Positions 1-11,644 of a stretch of DNA of 64,000 nucleotides are shown here, one piece after another. Below the pieces are notes generated by a model, which was given only the letters and a program-made list of their open reading frames with translations, made no database searches and was not told the DNA's origin. The DNA lies in assembly GCA_944739405.2 (NCBI GenBank), contig OX123193.2, positions 12,884,519 through 12,948,518 of the forward strand, written 5' to 3'. Each line of letters opens with the position of its first letter. Positions within the stretch are counted from its first letter, which is position 1. A program made the position numbers and the translations under genes. The DNA comes from Euclidia mi (lineage: Eukaryota; Arthropoda; Insecta; Lepidoptera; Erebidae).

Positions 1-1176
1 CCATTCTTTAATTTGCTCTGGCAGCCAACCAATCTGACCAAGCTTTCTTCTTCTCTGACACTGCTGATTGTACATCCTTGTCCCACCATGTATTTTTAAC
101 CTTTCGTATTTTCCTTCTCTTGATTACACCACATACTTCAGACGCTACACATACTACTTCTTATTTAAAGGCCTGCTATAATTCTTCCATATCATTTATG
201 CCATCGAACCTCTCAAATCTTGCTATCAATCTTCGTTTATACTCATCTTTCACATCTTTCTCTTGTAGATTTTCTACCTTAATTCTTTCCAAGACCCTAT
301 TTTCATTACGCTCTCGGTGTCGCCATCCTTTAAAGAGCCCACTTATCCGGCTCATTACCAAGAAGTGGTCTCTGTAGATGCCGTTCCCTCGATATACTCT
401 TGTATCCAACACATTCTTTCTCAATCGTTCATCTACTATCACAAAATCTATCATTCTTCTTCTAACATTTTTCGCCTCACGCGTAAACATATGTATCCTT
501 TTGTGATCAAACATGGTGTTTGTCACACAAAGGCCCCCATCAAATCTCAAGCAGTGCTTTTCCATTTTCGTTCACACTCTCAACACCGAATGAACCTAAC
601 ACCCATCTCGCCTTACTCCCATCCATCCATTGAAATCCCCTAACAAGAACAATCTTTCATTATCCTTACAGTTCCTCAAAATCTCTCTTAAACTCTCCCA
701 AAACTCCTGCTTTTCGTCTTGCTCCTGTTGTGACATACCTGTAACTATATTGACCGGGGCGTACACCCCTACAATAAAGACACGAGTAAGTCCTACTTTC
801 ATTCTCATCCATAGTAGCCTAGCATTTACACATTCAAACTCTTTTACGCACTCATTCATTCGCGCAGACAGTATTACACCAACTCCCGTACAGGCTCTGT
901 TGGTACTATCTACTCCAGACCAATACGCCGTATATGCGCCATGCTTGGTGGTGTCACACCCTCTTTTCTTTTTGTTTCATTCACATAAAGAACATCAATC
1001 TTTCTATCATCCATCATCTGACATACTTCATCCAATTTGCCGTTCATTCCTCCTCCTACATTCAATGTTGCAAACCGGCTTTCGGTAGGCCGCTTTTCGC
1101 CCTCGCGGGAAACTAGACGTGATGGGTTGCGAACCGCGTCGCCGCCGTGTGAGGAAATATTATCTATTGTTCTCAT
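1..1176 (-). pseudogene. broken LINE ORF: endonuclease domain
   Basis: Three open stretches (910-1176, 596-859, 176-565) together carry the endonuclease motifs in order: FATLNV near the start, the catalytic-Glu region as VNETK, GVYAPVN, LGDFNGWMG, then MIDFVIVDE and a final DH pair (RDHFLV). This enzyme nicks target DNA to prime reverse transcription. A frame change lies between 859 and 910 and a stop near 596, and a further stop follows the linker near position 12. The order of motifs is clear; the exact clade is not. Confidence 0.75.
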
Positions 1177-1384
1177 TGCGTTCCCACGAAATTTAGGGTT
1201 TTTAAACGTCCTTCCCCATAAAGCCCTTGACGGGAGTAAGGCGGAATATTACATGTGCTCTGTGACCACCAACACAGGCACCCTCCGTTTGCGACCAGCT
1301 TACCCTCTGGCCACGAATCCCTCGGCACGGGTCGGTTCACACCTTAGATCGGGGTTTTGTGTCGGGTATGCTCCCTGAAAAGTT

Positions 1385-1590
1385 GGTTTAAATTCGGAGT
1401 TTCTCCTAGGCAGGTTGCCAACCAAGGTTAACGAGGCCCGTCTCCCCGAACGTTTGGTTTAATTTCGGAGTTTTCCTTCTCCTAGACAGGTTGCCAACCA
1501 AGGCTAACGAGGCCCATCTCCCCGAACGTTTGGCTTAATTTCGGAGTTTTCCTTCTCCTAGACAGGTTGCCAACCAAGGCTAACGAGGCC
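1385..1590 (-). repeat. tandem repeats (about 76 bp x 2.7) in a LINE 5' UTR
   Basis: Units start at 1385 (71 bp), 1456 (76 bp) and 1532 (partial). Each contains a TTCGGAGTTT box, CAGGTTGCCAACCAAGG and TAACGAGGCC. Their place just upstream of the endonuclease ORF recalls the promoter monomers of some LINEs. A promoter role is inference from position only. Confidence 0.8.
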
Positions 1591-2489
1591 AGTCTTCATC
1601 TTACAAAATACGAAACAATTAATTTAATCAAGCAAATTAAAAAGAAACTAAAAAAGTCAAAAACATATATTAACTAAGAGTAAATACAATTTTTGTTCAT
1701 ATCCAGTGGCGCCACACTAGGCAAGCCTACTACTATTACCTAAACGATTACAAAGTGTGCTCGGACGACTTCATAAAACTGTACAAATTGATTGTACCTA
1801 TTTGGTAACTTCGGAGCAATGGCTCCAAAGCAAGCCCCAGCGAAGCTCCATCACAAGTTGTAATAGTTAATTATCCCTTATGTTTCGACTTTTGACCATA
1901 GCATACTCCTTAATGTGTAGGTATTGAGTAACAAGTTATGATGTGTTAATTTAAACTATTTTAAGTCAAGTTAACTAGCCTTGTGATTAAAGAACCTCAA
2001 AGGTTTCAGAGTGACCTAATAGACTTATTAAAGTTTGCCACTTATGTTTAGTAGAGGATTCTCTTAGCAGTCGCATTACAATCATAAATGAAAATAGCTT
2101 CGTGTTGTGACATTTTCGAGAGAAGACTTGTGAGTATTCTCCGTTTTTAATACTTTTAAGAAGGATGAATATATACCGCTCTCGTACATCTCTCGCAAAC
2201 GAATATGTTGAATTTTGCAATGGAATAATTTGGCAAAGTCACCACCATGAAACAGGAGGAGAAACCCGCAACCTGGTCAAATCACTATACCAACTAAATT
2301 ATTCGTGATCTTACTACAAGTACAAACTCATGGAACATTTGATACGTAAGCAAGCATCAAAAGAATATTTAGCAGTTGGGTTATTTTATTTCCGGAATGT
2401 CAAAGGTATTTACAGTACCTTACTTATAAAATACGATAGTGTATGGAACATGCTGTGTGCAGAACTATGCTCAGTATAAATTGAGTACC

Positions 2490-2839
2490 TGTGACGTGGT
2501 TAAATGAAAATCGTAATTTCTGTTACAAACGAAATTCTGTGTAATTCGGTAAAGAATCTAAACATCGTTTAGCAAGATAATTAATGTAAAATTATTAACA
2601 AAATAATTTGACTAGTCACAAGGATAGAACCAGGGTCGCGTGATTCGGCGTAACTCTTCAGGAATCCTGGGAATACGTTTTCGGTATCGCTCAGGAAAGC
2701 AGCAGAAGTACTTAGCTTGATGCCGTGCAGCCGAAGAAAGAGGGCCCGGTCACTCCGCGCCGCAGTATTTATAGTCCGTATGGAGGGTGCGGGTGGTGGA
2801 GGCAGCCGGCCAAGTGCTGCAATGAGGCTTGACGTCACA
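2490..2839 (-). repeat. 3' LTR of the LARD-like element
   Basis: 350 bp with TG...CA ends and 6-bp inverted termini (TGTGAC/GTCACA). It pairs end to end with 7136-7485. The open stretch inside it has no independent support as a gene. Confidence 0.85.
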
Positions 2840-2853
2840 CACTCCGCCTATTA

Positions 2854-2886
2854 GGCCAGAATTTTCCGGGAGGGAAAATTCTGGCT
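2854..2886. repeat. perfect hairpin beside the LTR
   Basis: Arms CCAGAATTTTCC (2856-2867) and GGAAAATTCTGG (2873-2884) are separated by GGGAG. One more G:C pair and a wobble extend the stem outwards. It lies 16 bp inside the LTR, where a polypurine tract would be expected. Its role is unknown. Confidence 0.85.
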
Positions 2887-4595
2887 GGTAGGTGGCAACT
2901 GCATTTCAGAACCCTGAAACAGATGAGTGGTGGTGTCAGTAGGCTAAGTAAAAGGCAGCTACTAACTCTGAAAGAAAAACCAAGTATAACCCTCGACCAT
3001 TCATACGTCACCAAGCATTGAACGTTCCTATTACCTGACATTCATCACATTCAAAAAGCCTATACACAGTCATACGTGTGAACAAGCCAGCATTGATTCC
3101 CGATGCGAGTCGTGTTCTAAATAATACAGGACACGCGAAGAGGTATTATACGTGAAGTTTTGAGAAAGTAGCTACCAAACCTAGGTTGTTAGGCACCACC
3201 TGACAACACGGGTTCGATAAGTGCAAAGTAAAAAAAAATTATATATCGTAAACTAATAATATTACGACGAGTTGGTAAAATCACAAGCAAATTGCTCATT
3301 AACACGCTTGATGCGAATTGTAAAAGCAATAATATATTCATCATAATTAAGTAAACAATAAGGTAATAAAATGTTTTGAGCCGAGTGATCGGCTGAGGTA
3401 AACAAGTGAGTCATCACCGCGCGCGCCGCCACGCCGCATTCCATTGCCACGACTCAGGGACAACAACAATAATCACAACATGATACAACGCCATCAACGG
3501 CAAATACACAATTCGGGATAGGTTGTAATGAATAATATATCACCGCAGGAGACAATCGATGACATAGTATACACAACCATAGCTAAAAAAAACAGGCGAG
3601 AATCGAATTAACAGACCGATCAGACAACAGCTTTTTAACCACTGAGCCATGAGGAACAAAAAATACTTACTAAAGCTATATGTAACAAGATATTTGCGTA
3701 CATATTTAAGCTGTAATTTTGAAGTTAAAGAATTTAATAACATTTGTAAAAAAATATGAAGTTATTTTTGTGATTAGATCATTAGTAATAAGTATTGGTT
3801 ATTTTATTCTTAAACTTTGTAGTGCGTTAATTTAAGGTATTTTATATGGAAATAACCTAGTGGCTTGCAAAACATATATCTGACATCTAGACAGCTATCC
3901 GATCGTTAGATAATTATCTGATATTTAGATAGTTAGATAAACAAGAGGAGATTGTTTGCAACAATCTTCCATTTAATAAATGTCGGCGCTAATTTTTAAC
4001 TGAAATGTTTATCTTTGTATATGTATATAAATCATTGACATAACACAATGCGCCATGAGGTCCAACTCAGAAACAATAGCACTATTGTTGGCTTTCACAA
4101 ATATGTAGGTAATTATAACTTTGTATAGATATGCGTATTACATTGTTGTTATTGACACTGTAGTTGTACCCAATCGTTTATAAACACAATTTTGCTGTAA
4201 TAGAATAAGATTATACACCGCTATTTTTTAATTAGTACAAAAACTTTAAGGACAGATTAGCGAAGATATTATTATCATATATGTGACGTAAGAATTTCAT
4301 AATATCAATAAAGGGCAAAGTTATTATCATTTGTTTATTGTAGAAAATCTCACTTAAATCATAGTCATATTTTACAATCCATTCACTAATTCATTGATAA
4401 TATTCCATCCTGCTCATTCGCATTCTCTCTGTCGCACTTATGATGTAGGTAGCCATAGAAAATAAAATGAAGAAAAATAATAAATGTAGATAGTTATTTT
4501 TTAATTTTGTTAATTCTACCCTCTTCTTCATACTTCATTCGGGCTTAGGACCGGTAAAATTAATCGTTTAACAAGTAATTAAATACGGAGGTATG
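2887..4595. other. non-coding interior of the LARD-like element
   Basis: AT-rich sequence with only short chance open stretches. I see no Gag, protease, RT or integrase motifs on either strand. A few simple stretches occur (TTAGATAATTATCTGATATT near 3905). Confidence 0.6.
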
Positions 4596-4606
4596 TAATT
4601 AGAAAG

Positions 4607-4813
4607 CATGCAAAGGGTCCCAAGCCAACCTCACCTGCAAGTGGTGCACCTGCCGATCAACGGACGAGGCTCTGGCAAACAAAATGTCCCAATAAGCGGC
4701 AATAGGCTCGCCACCTATTACGTGGGATCAAAACACTGGCGAAAAGTGGGCGTTTAATATGCCTCTGCCTACCCCTTCGGGGAAACAGGCGTGAGTCTAT
4801 GTATGTATGTATG
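4607..4813 (+). mobile_element. GTAT-tailed SINE
   Basis: A copy of the family also found at 43382-43604. The 11-bp target duplication TAATTAGAAAG is visible at 4596-4606 and 4814-4824. The 3' end reads CTACCCCTTCGGGGAAACAG then GCGTGAGTCTATGTATGTAT. This tail is nearly identical to the 3' end of the LINE fragment at 32921-33266. The head lacks a clear tRNA-type A/B box pair, so this may be a 5'-shortened copy. Confidence 0.85.
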
Positions 4814-4926
4814 TAATTAGAAAGTAAACAAATAACAAAATAAAAGGTGTTCTGGACTAAAAGAAAATAGTAATTTTGGCGTATTTATGAAGTTAGAATC
4901 ATCTGCTATTTACAAATATTATTTTA

Positions 4927-5030
4927 TCATCATCATGTCAGCCTAGAGACGTCCACTGCTGGACATAGGCCTTCCTCAAGGTGTGTGGAGAACACAGACC
5001 GATTTTGAGCCGCCTGCATCAACTTATTAG
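4927..5030 (+). mobile_element. SINE fragment (CATCATCAGCC...CCACTGCTGG family)
   Basis: Contains CATCATGTCAGCC and GTCCACTGCTGGACATAGGC, matching the start of the SINE at 44125-44410. Truncated at its 3' side. Confidence 0.65.
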
Positions 5031-6770
5031 TTACTTAAGTACGTATTATTTACTAAACTTACAATTATTTCCATGGTCCTTTGAAATGTCCACCACCGTT
5101 GTCAAAAGCATCCAATATGCACTGTTTTAATTGTTTGACACTGACCGGATCACTTTTGTACACTCACAATAAGATGTCCATGGGTACACAGCTGTAGTCG
5201 CGATTTTTCCACTCCAAAAGTACGCACGAGGCATAGCTACATACTCACGTGTTATGAACTGATATGATAGGCCATCGCGTCGGGCAAACGTAGACAAACA
5301 ATTAACTTTTGCAACGAAATTAGATACGCTCACTTTTGCTAGCTATTTAGTACTGTATGTCGCATCGTCGGGGCGTGGCGCAGGCGCAGAGGGGCGGGGG
5401 GAGGGGAATTTATCAATGATTCATTTTACTATGATACTCGTAGTACTCGGATCGGTCATAGTATTAGTATTGCATTTACCAATTATCACGTACTTTTGTA
5501 GACAGTTTGAGACAGTTTTGGGACTTAGTGTTTTTATTTTTTAACTACATAAATATGATCAGTTAAAGATACTTAGTGCTGTGTTAAATTTTTTGTACTA
5601 ATTAAAAAATAGCGGTGTATTTATTTAATTCAGCTTTTAGGTTTAAAATAGTTGGTGAATGGGATTTTCTTAAACGTGTACATCAATTAATTTACTTTAG
5701 TTATTAAAATATAGAAATAATTGATTTAATTTATGTGTAAATAACCACTTTAGTTATTTAAGTAGGTATAGAAATTATTGATTTATTTTATTTGCAAATA
5801 GCCACCAGTTTTAGTTAGTTTCAATTCAACTGCAATTAAATGTTTCAAATACTTGAGTTTGATACAATAATTGCGTAAATACAAGAACATATTATAAGTC
5901 AGCACTACTTAAAATGGTTATGTATAACCTGATTTAAAGCATTTTGTAAAAAAAGTAAATGTTACATATTCATAATTATTTATAGGGCAGTCAGCGGATT
6001 ATTTTGTCATTAATCTATCTTTACATGTTTTCTATATTTTATAAGAAGGTTAAGAAACCATGCATTGCAAAAACAATCACCAGCAAAACAAAAGTTTAAA
6101 AAAAAAATCAACAACTGCGACGCAGGTATTTTAAATATTTTGAGGTCACAAGGAACAGTAAATGCATAAACAGATGCATTTACATTTGCAAATAACATAC
6201 CAATAGGCAGTAACAAGAAGATAAGAACAAAGACCAAAAACAACGATTGTATAAAAATAAACATTTAACAAAAAGAACAACCAGTAATTCTACGATAATG
6301 TTCGTATTTTTATTCAAAATAGACAAAGATTAAATTCGTTAATTTTGTCAGTGAGCAACCTGCATGTGACACGTGTACGTTTCATTGACACATGAGCGCG
6401 GTAAACTAGCTAAATACCTAGTATCTAACACGCTAGCATCTTTAGGTACGTTCAATTACAGTCAGTCCAGCTGTGGTAGGTACACGTGGTATAGTAAAGA
6501 TGCTACTTTCTTAGTAAGAAAGAAAAGAATATTTAATTTTAAAAGATAATCACCGTAGAAGGCGGTAGAAAAGATTTAATAATATCTACTATATAGAAAT
6601 ATAATTATATCGCCGTACAAAGCCACAAGCAGAAAGTTATTCTAGAAAGATGAAAAAAAAGGAAAAGAGCAGGGTGTGAATTCGTTCCTTAAGTCAGAAA
6701 AGGCAGTAGTTATTAGCAATAATTACCAGTAGCAATTAATTACCGTAGTAGGTAATTAAAAAAAGCTATC
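5031..6770. other. non-coding interior of the LARD-like element (continued)
   Basis: AT-rich, with one short G-rich patch at 5368-5402. No coding signature was found. Confidence 0.5.
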
Positions 6771-6775
6771 GCAAA

Positions 6776-6908
6776 GCATGCGATCAACGAATGTGACCTT
6801 AGCACGTCTTTAGAGGACGTGAGGCCTTAAATCGTAAGACAAAGAATGCGATCGACGAATGTGACCTTAGCGCATCTTTAGAGGACACGGGGCCGCAAGT
6901 CGAAAGAT
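6776..6908 (+). repeat. tandem duplication of about 67 bp
   Basis: Two adjacent units each contain ATGCGATC(A/G)ACGAATGTGACC, a TCTTTAGAGGAC block and a trailing GTAAGAC or GAAAGAT. They lie inside the LARD-like element near its 5' LTR. Their role is unknown. Confidence 0.8.
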
Positions 6909-7118
6909 TATAACTTGTTACTTAAGCGGTTGATAAAAAATTAATAATTACACGCGACAACAGAAAATAGTTATAATATACAAAAAGGGCTTACCAAGCA
7001 TAGTAAGAAAAAATAAACACCACTAAAATAATATAACACTGCTTTGGAACGAATTCACACATACAAAGTAAAAAAAAAAACTTACCGAAAACACATTCCC
7101 AAAAAACCCTACTTATTT

Positions 7119-7134
7119 ATTCCCGGGAGTGCCA
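7119..7134 (-). promoter_or_regulatory. probable tRNA primer-binding site of the LARD-like element
   Basis: On the minus strand TGGCACTCCCGGGAAT begins one base after the 5' LTR. Its complement ends in CCA and looks like a tRNA T-arm and acceptor 3' strand. I could not assign the tRNA species. Confidence 0.55.
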
Positions 7135-7135
7135 C

Positions 7136-7485
7136 TGTGACGTGGTTAAATGAAAATCGTAATTTCTGTTACAAACGAAAATCTGTTTAATTCGGTAAAG
7201 AATCTAAACATCGTGTAGCAAGATAATTAATGTAAAATAATTAACAAAATAATTTGACTAGTCACAAGGATAGAACCAGGGTCGCGTGATTCGACGTAAC
7301 TCTTAGGGAATCCTGGGAATACGTTTTCGGTGTCGCTCAGGAAAGCAGCAGGAGTACTTAGCTTGATGCCGCGCAGCCGAAAAAAGAGGGCCCGGTCACT
7401 CCATGCCGCAGTATTTATAGTCCGTATGGAGGGTGCGGGAGGTGGAGACAGCTGGCCAAGTGCTGCGACGAGGCTTGACGTCACA
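7136..7485 (-). repeat. 5' LTR of the LARD-like element
   Basis: Same length and ends as 2490-2839, with about 5% differences by eye. It is followed directly by TGCCATAATAAC, which is continuous with copy B. Confidence 0.85.
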
Positions 7486-8048
7486 TGCCATAATAACAAA
7501 ACAATATCCATTTCAAGACTGCCAGCCCTTGGGGCATATTATATTAAAGGGTATTGCGATACAATCCTCAAACAATCACATTGTAACGCTTGTATTGATT
7601 TTAATATACAATTCGAAACTCATATTACAGTTCAAAACACAAATACGATCAAATATCAATAGTATTGGTCTAACGTATATAAATATTGTTAGGGTTGGTA
7701 TTACACAGCGCTATTTTGCATCATCTATTTGCACGATTGTGGTGAGCTGAATTGCAATATTACTAAGCTTTAGTATGTAGATTACACGAACCACGCAGTG
7801 GATTAAATAGTCGCTTAGCGGCTTAGCACTATCCGGGTGTCTTAGGATCAAGGCCCACGGGAGGCAATACTTTGTATGATCCACAAATTATTGCTTTGAG
7901 TCTGAGTGTGGGTGTGATTGAATGTTTATAAGGTCCTCCGTGACACAGTTTTTATTCCATGTGCGAGAGTTGTCTATTCGCCCGCGGGTCGTTATTCTAC
8001 ATCTACACAAAGACATGAGGCCCTTCTACTAAATAAGTAATAACTCTA

Positions 8049-8350
8049 GGTAGTAGAGCCTTGCTGATTTCAGCATGAATGGGCCGGCTCGACCGGGGAA
8101 GTACTACCCTCTCACAGAAAATCGTCGTAAAGTAACAGTACCTAAACTGTTGCGTTTCGTTTGGTGAGTGAGAGTGCCGGAGGCCCTATCCCCTATCCCT
8201 TCTCCCTCATCCCACTCCTCATCCTATCCCGGCGGCAACGCACTTGTGACTCCTGTGGTGATGCTTGTGTCCATGGGCGGCGGTAATTGCTTACCATCAG
8301 GCAATCCGTCTGCTCGTTTGCCGCCTTATACCATAAAAAAATAAAAATAA
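8049..8350 (+). mobile_element. SINE (GTAGAGCCTTGCTGATTTCAG family)
   Basis: Inserted in copy A only; copy B reads straight through near 10935. It starts GGTAGTAGAGCCTTGCTGAT and ends with GCTTACCATCAGGCAATCC, CTGCTCGTTTGCCGCC and an A-rich tail. A second copy lies at 46350-46668. Confidence 0.8.
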
Positions 8351-8411
8351 TAAGGATCTCAGTTAGCTTCGTGGTTTGGAAAGATTTTTAAGATGTGTTG
8401 ATACCGTATAA

Positions 8412-8604
8412 TCTTAATATATAAAATCCTTGCGTTACTCTGACAGACACGCTACAGCCGAAACTATTGGGCGCAGGAAGCTGAAATTTGGCATTTGGGG
8501 ACCGTAGGGGTGCACTAAGAAGGGATTTCCCGAAATTCCTACGGGATCGGCCAAAACGGGTAAATTAAAAAAAAATGCAGGCATAGCTGCTGGCGTCCTC
8601 TAGT
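8412..8604 (+). mobile_element. short Helitron-like dispersed repeat
   Basis: Begins ATATAAAATCCTTGCGTTAC and ends CTGGCGTCCTCTAGT, with internal GAAGCTGAAATTTGGCAT and GGGGTGCACTAAGAAGGGAT. The CTAGT end fits Helitron-type non-autonomous elements. Clear relatives lie at 31965-32150, 53612-53815, 57763-57890, 63104-63313 and 63630-63832. Decayed relatives lie at 8955-9075, 11330-11435 and 47265-47378. Confidence 0.6.
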
Positions 8605-9255
8605 TTTACATAAATTTCAAAAATCGATCTTACTCACTAGCTCTGTCACAAACATACGATTGCGCTATTGTTGAAGACAATCATTAAGTTCTAGATTTAT
8701 TAGAGAAAACGCTTTTTGTATATATAAAAGATTGAATAATGGAGACGCCATAATCGTTATATTCGAATAAAATGTCTCGCCGTACATTTCAAAGAAACAT
8801 CACACACGATGAACATAATAAATTCTTGTAACACGACATCTAAAGATGAAGGTGATATCTAGCAATATTGAACGTTATTATACCTAAAGTATTTTAACAT
8901 CAGTCGTAGGCGTTATGGTTAGACGTGGGTGTTTTTTTATTTAATAACAGAGTCTGGCCTTAGCTCCACTCGCACACTATTTCTTTTCCCTATTCCGTAG
9001 GATTTCAAGAAGATATGCCAAATTTCAGCTTCTTGCACTCAGTAATCACGGCTATGCGTTGTCTGTCAGATACTAAACATTTATAGATTAATACACTAGC
9101 AAAATAACAAAACTACAGTCCATACATCGTTTATTATTAGCATAGAAACAGTACCTACCAACAACTGTTTATGATAGTTCAATCAATTTACTTATTCTTT
9201 AAAAATTTACGCTCGCGCTACGGTCGCGCCTGTTAAAGCCATCACAATCACAATG

Positions 9256-9604
9256 AAATTTAATCCGAATGATCTAGAAACTGTCATCAAGCTAATAAAA
9301 CTCCAACCCCAACCTAAAAAATGTTAAACACAAAAAAAAAATACTTATTTAAAGTTCTCCACTTATGGAGAGCAATAATTTTGGCAACATCTGGTATTGA
9401 AACAAAGTCGGGATTTTTTTAATGTCGAACAACTGTGCTCTGTTCAATTACAAGGTGATCTGTGAATTGGAGAACGTTTTCAAATTATCAACAAGGATAT
9501 CCGAGAGCTAAGTAAATGTACCTAATTACAAAAAAGAATATTTCAGGCAAGATACCCATATTAGAATGAATACATGAATAAAATAATTACAAATTGCCAA
9601 TACA
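9256..9604. other. spacer between duplication copies A and B
   Basis: AT-rich and without features I can name. Confidence 0.4.
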
Positions 9605-10740
9605 CAACAACAAAATACGAAACAATTAATTTAAGCAAATTGATTGTACCTATTTGGTAACTTTGGAGCAATGGTCCCAAGGCAAGCCTCAGCGAAGCTT
9701 GATCACAAGTTGTTATATGTAGTTAATTATGCCTTAAGTTTCAACTTTTGACCATAGCGTACTCCTTAATGTGTAGATATTGAGTAACAAGTTATGACGT
9801 GTAAATGTAAACTATTTAAAGTCAAGTAGCCCTGTGATTAAAGAACCTCAAAGGTTTCAGAGTGACCTAAGAGACCTATTAAAGATTGCCGTTTATGTCT
9901 AGAAGAGGATTCCCTTAGCAGTCGCATTAAAATCATTAATGAAACTATACTCGTGTTGTGACATTTTCGAGTGAAGACTTGTGAGTATTCTCCATTTTTT
10001 ATACTTTTAAGAAGGATGAATACATACTGCTCCCGTTCATCTCTCGCAAACGAATATGTTAAATTTTGCAATTTAATAATTCGACAAAGTCACCACCATG
10101 AATAAGGATTTAAACCCGCAACCAAACACTTTACCAACTAAATTTTTCGTGATCTTACTACAAGTACAAACTCATGGAAGCATTTTATACGTAAGCAAGC
10201 ATCAAAATAATATTTTGCAGTTGGGTTATTTTATTTCCGGAATGTCAAAAGCTGTTTAGAGTACCTACATATCTTATAAAATACGATAATGAATTAAAAA
10301 TGCTCTGTGCAGAAGTAAGTGTAAATTGAGTGCCATAATAACAAAACAATATCCATTTCAAAACTGCCAGCCCTTGGGGTATATATCAAAGGGTATTGCG
10401 ATACCATCCTAAAACAATGGCATTATAATGCTTGTATTGATTTTCATATACAATTCGAAACTCATATGCGTTGGTATTACAGTTCAAAACATAAATACGA
10501 TCAAATATCAATAGTATTGGCCTAACGTATACAAATATTGTTAGGGTTGATATTACACAGCGCTATTTTGCATCGACTATTTGCACGCTTGTGGTGAGCT
10601 GAATCTGCTATGTTACTACACAGATTACATTTTAAATAAACTAACATTAGTATGTAGATTACACGAACAACGTAGTGGATTAAATGCTCGTGTTGCAGTT
10701 TAGCAGTACCGGGTGTTTTAGGATCAAGGCCTGCGGGAGG

Positions 10741-10776
10741 TAATTTCTAGATCATACAAATATGATCTAGAAATTA
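10741..10776. repeat. perfect 16-bp-arm hairpin unique to copy B
   Basis: TAATTTCTAGATCATA and TATGATCTAGAAATTA flank CAAA. Copy A at the same place (near 7866-7896) has TTTGTATGATC in the opposite sense instead. The palindrome therefore seems to have arisen by a small inversion or template switch. Confidence 0.85.
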
Positions 10777-11644
10777 TTGCTTTGAATCTGGATGGACTTT
10801 GTGTTCGTTGATTGAATGTTTATAAAGTTTTCTGTGACACCGTTCTTATTCCAAGTGCGAGAATTGTCTCTAAGTCCGTGGGTCTAAATTCTACATTTAC
10901 AAATATACACGAGGCTCTTCAATGGGTACCTAAGGATAAGGATCTCAGTTGGCTTCGTGGGATAGAAGAATTTATAGATGTCCTGATACCGCATATTTTG
11001 AAGTAACTTATAATAATTGATCGAACTCACTAGCTCCGTCACAAAGATACGAAAGCGCTATTTTTGAGGACAGTCGTTAAGTTTTATATTTGTTAGAGAC
11101 AATGTTTTTTGTATATACAGAAGATTGATTGATGGAGACGCTATAAGTATCTTATATTCAATGAAGCATCACACACGACGAACATAATAGATTCCCGTTA
11201 TACGATAATAATATCTAAAGGTGAAGGCGATATCTAGCAATATTGAACGTTATTATACCTTAAGTATTTTTACGTCAGTCGTAGGCGTTGTGGTTAGACG
11301 TGGGTGTTTTTTATTAAATACTAGAGGATGCCCGTATCTCCACTCGCGCATTATTTTTTCCAACTATTCCTGCCCGATTCCGTAGAAAAATCAGGAAGGC
11401 ATGCCAAATTTTCTGTGCGTTGACTGTCAGATAGTAATAAAATAATTTTTATATACATTAATGACTGCCGTATCTTTGTCATCTGTGAAGCGCTTATATG
11501 ATACATTGTGGAAATTAGAATATGAAATCATCATTTAATAAATTAAGCCACAGACTAACACATATGCACGTTCAACATTTTAGACGATTAAATTTGTTAA
11601 TACGTTCATACTATTAAACAAAATTAAAAGATTAATACACTATC

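Larger units (their letters stand above)
1..1594 (-). mobile_element. 5' part of a non-LTR retrotransposon (LINE), running off the window
   Basis: Reading leftwards the element has tandem 5' repeats (1385-1590), an untranslated stretch (about 1177-1384), an apurinic-type endonuclease region (176-1176) and the start of a post-endonuclease linker (1-175). The linker translates as a WWDKDVQSAVSEKKKAW-like stretch typical of LINEs before the reverse transcriptase, so the RT lies beyond position 1. Endonucleases of this style are often annotated in insects as craniofacial-development-protein-2-like. The same family may supply the LINE 3' end at 32921-33266, but nothing in the window joins the two. 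Confidence 0.8.
2490..7485 (-). mobile_element. LTR retrotransposon without coding capacity (LARD-like)
   Basis: Two 350-bp LTRs, both beginning TGTGACG and ending GTCACA, flank 4.3 kb with no recognisable Gag or Pol. Copy B keeps the empty site (GAGTGCCATAA near 10330). The flanks read TACC and TGCC, a 4-bp target duplication with one mismatch. The minus orientation is chosen because a primer-binding-like site ending in CCA abuts the right LTR and a short purine run abuts the left one. The LTRs differ at roughly 19 of 350 sites by eye, so the insertion is old. A SINE (4607-4813) and a SINE fragment (4927-5030) lie inside. Confidence 0.8.
1605..9255 (+). repeat. duplication unit copy A (interrupted)
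   Basis: Segments 1605-2489 and 7486-9255 align in order with copy B (9605-11644 and 16522-16660). Shared landmarks include ATACGAAACAATTAATTTAA at the left, a 77-codon open stretch on the minus strand (1987-2220 against 9838-10071), CTGCCAGCCCTTGGGG, and AGATTAATACACTA near the right. Copy A has about 150 bp extra near 1640-1780, the LTR element 2490-7485 and a SINE near 8049. The last 80 bp recur at 47083-47155, so part of the unit is itself an older dispersed repeat. No gene is identified in the unit. Confidence 0.8.

Noticed and set aside
1987..2220. 77-codon minus-strand frame kept in both duplication copies (also 9838-10071)
   Set aside because: The copies differ at about 15 of 77 residues, no domain is recognised, and the frame is too short to show constraint by eye.
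10812..11006. 64-codon plus-strand frame in copy B
   Set aside because: The corresponding frame in copy A is destroyed and carries a SINE. No domain or splice context.
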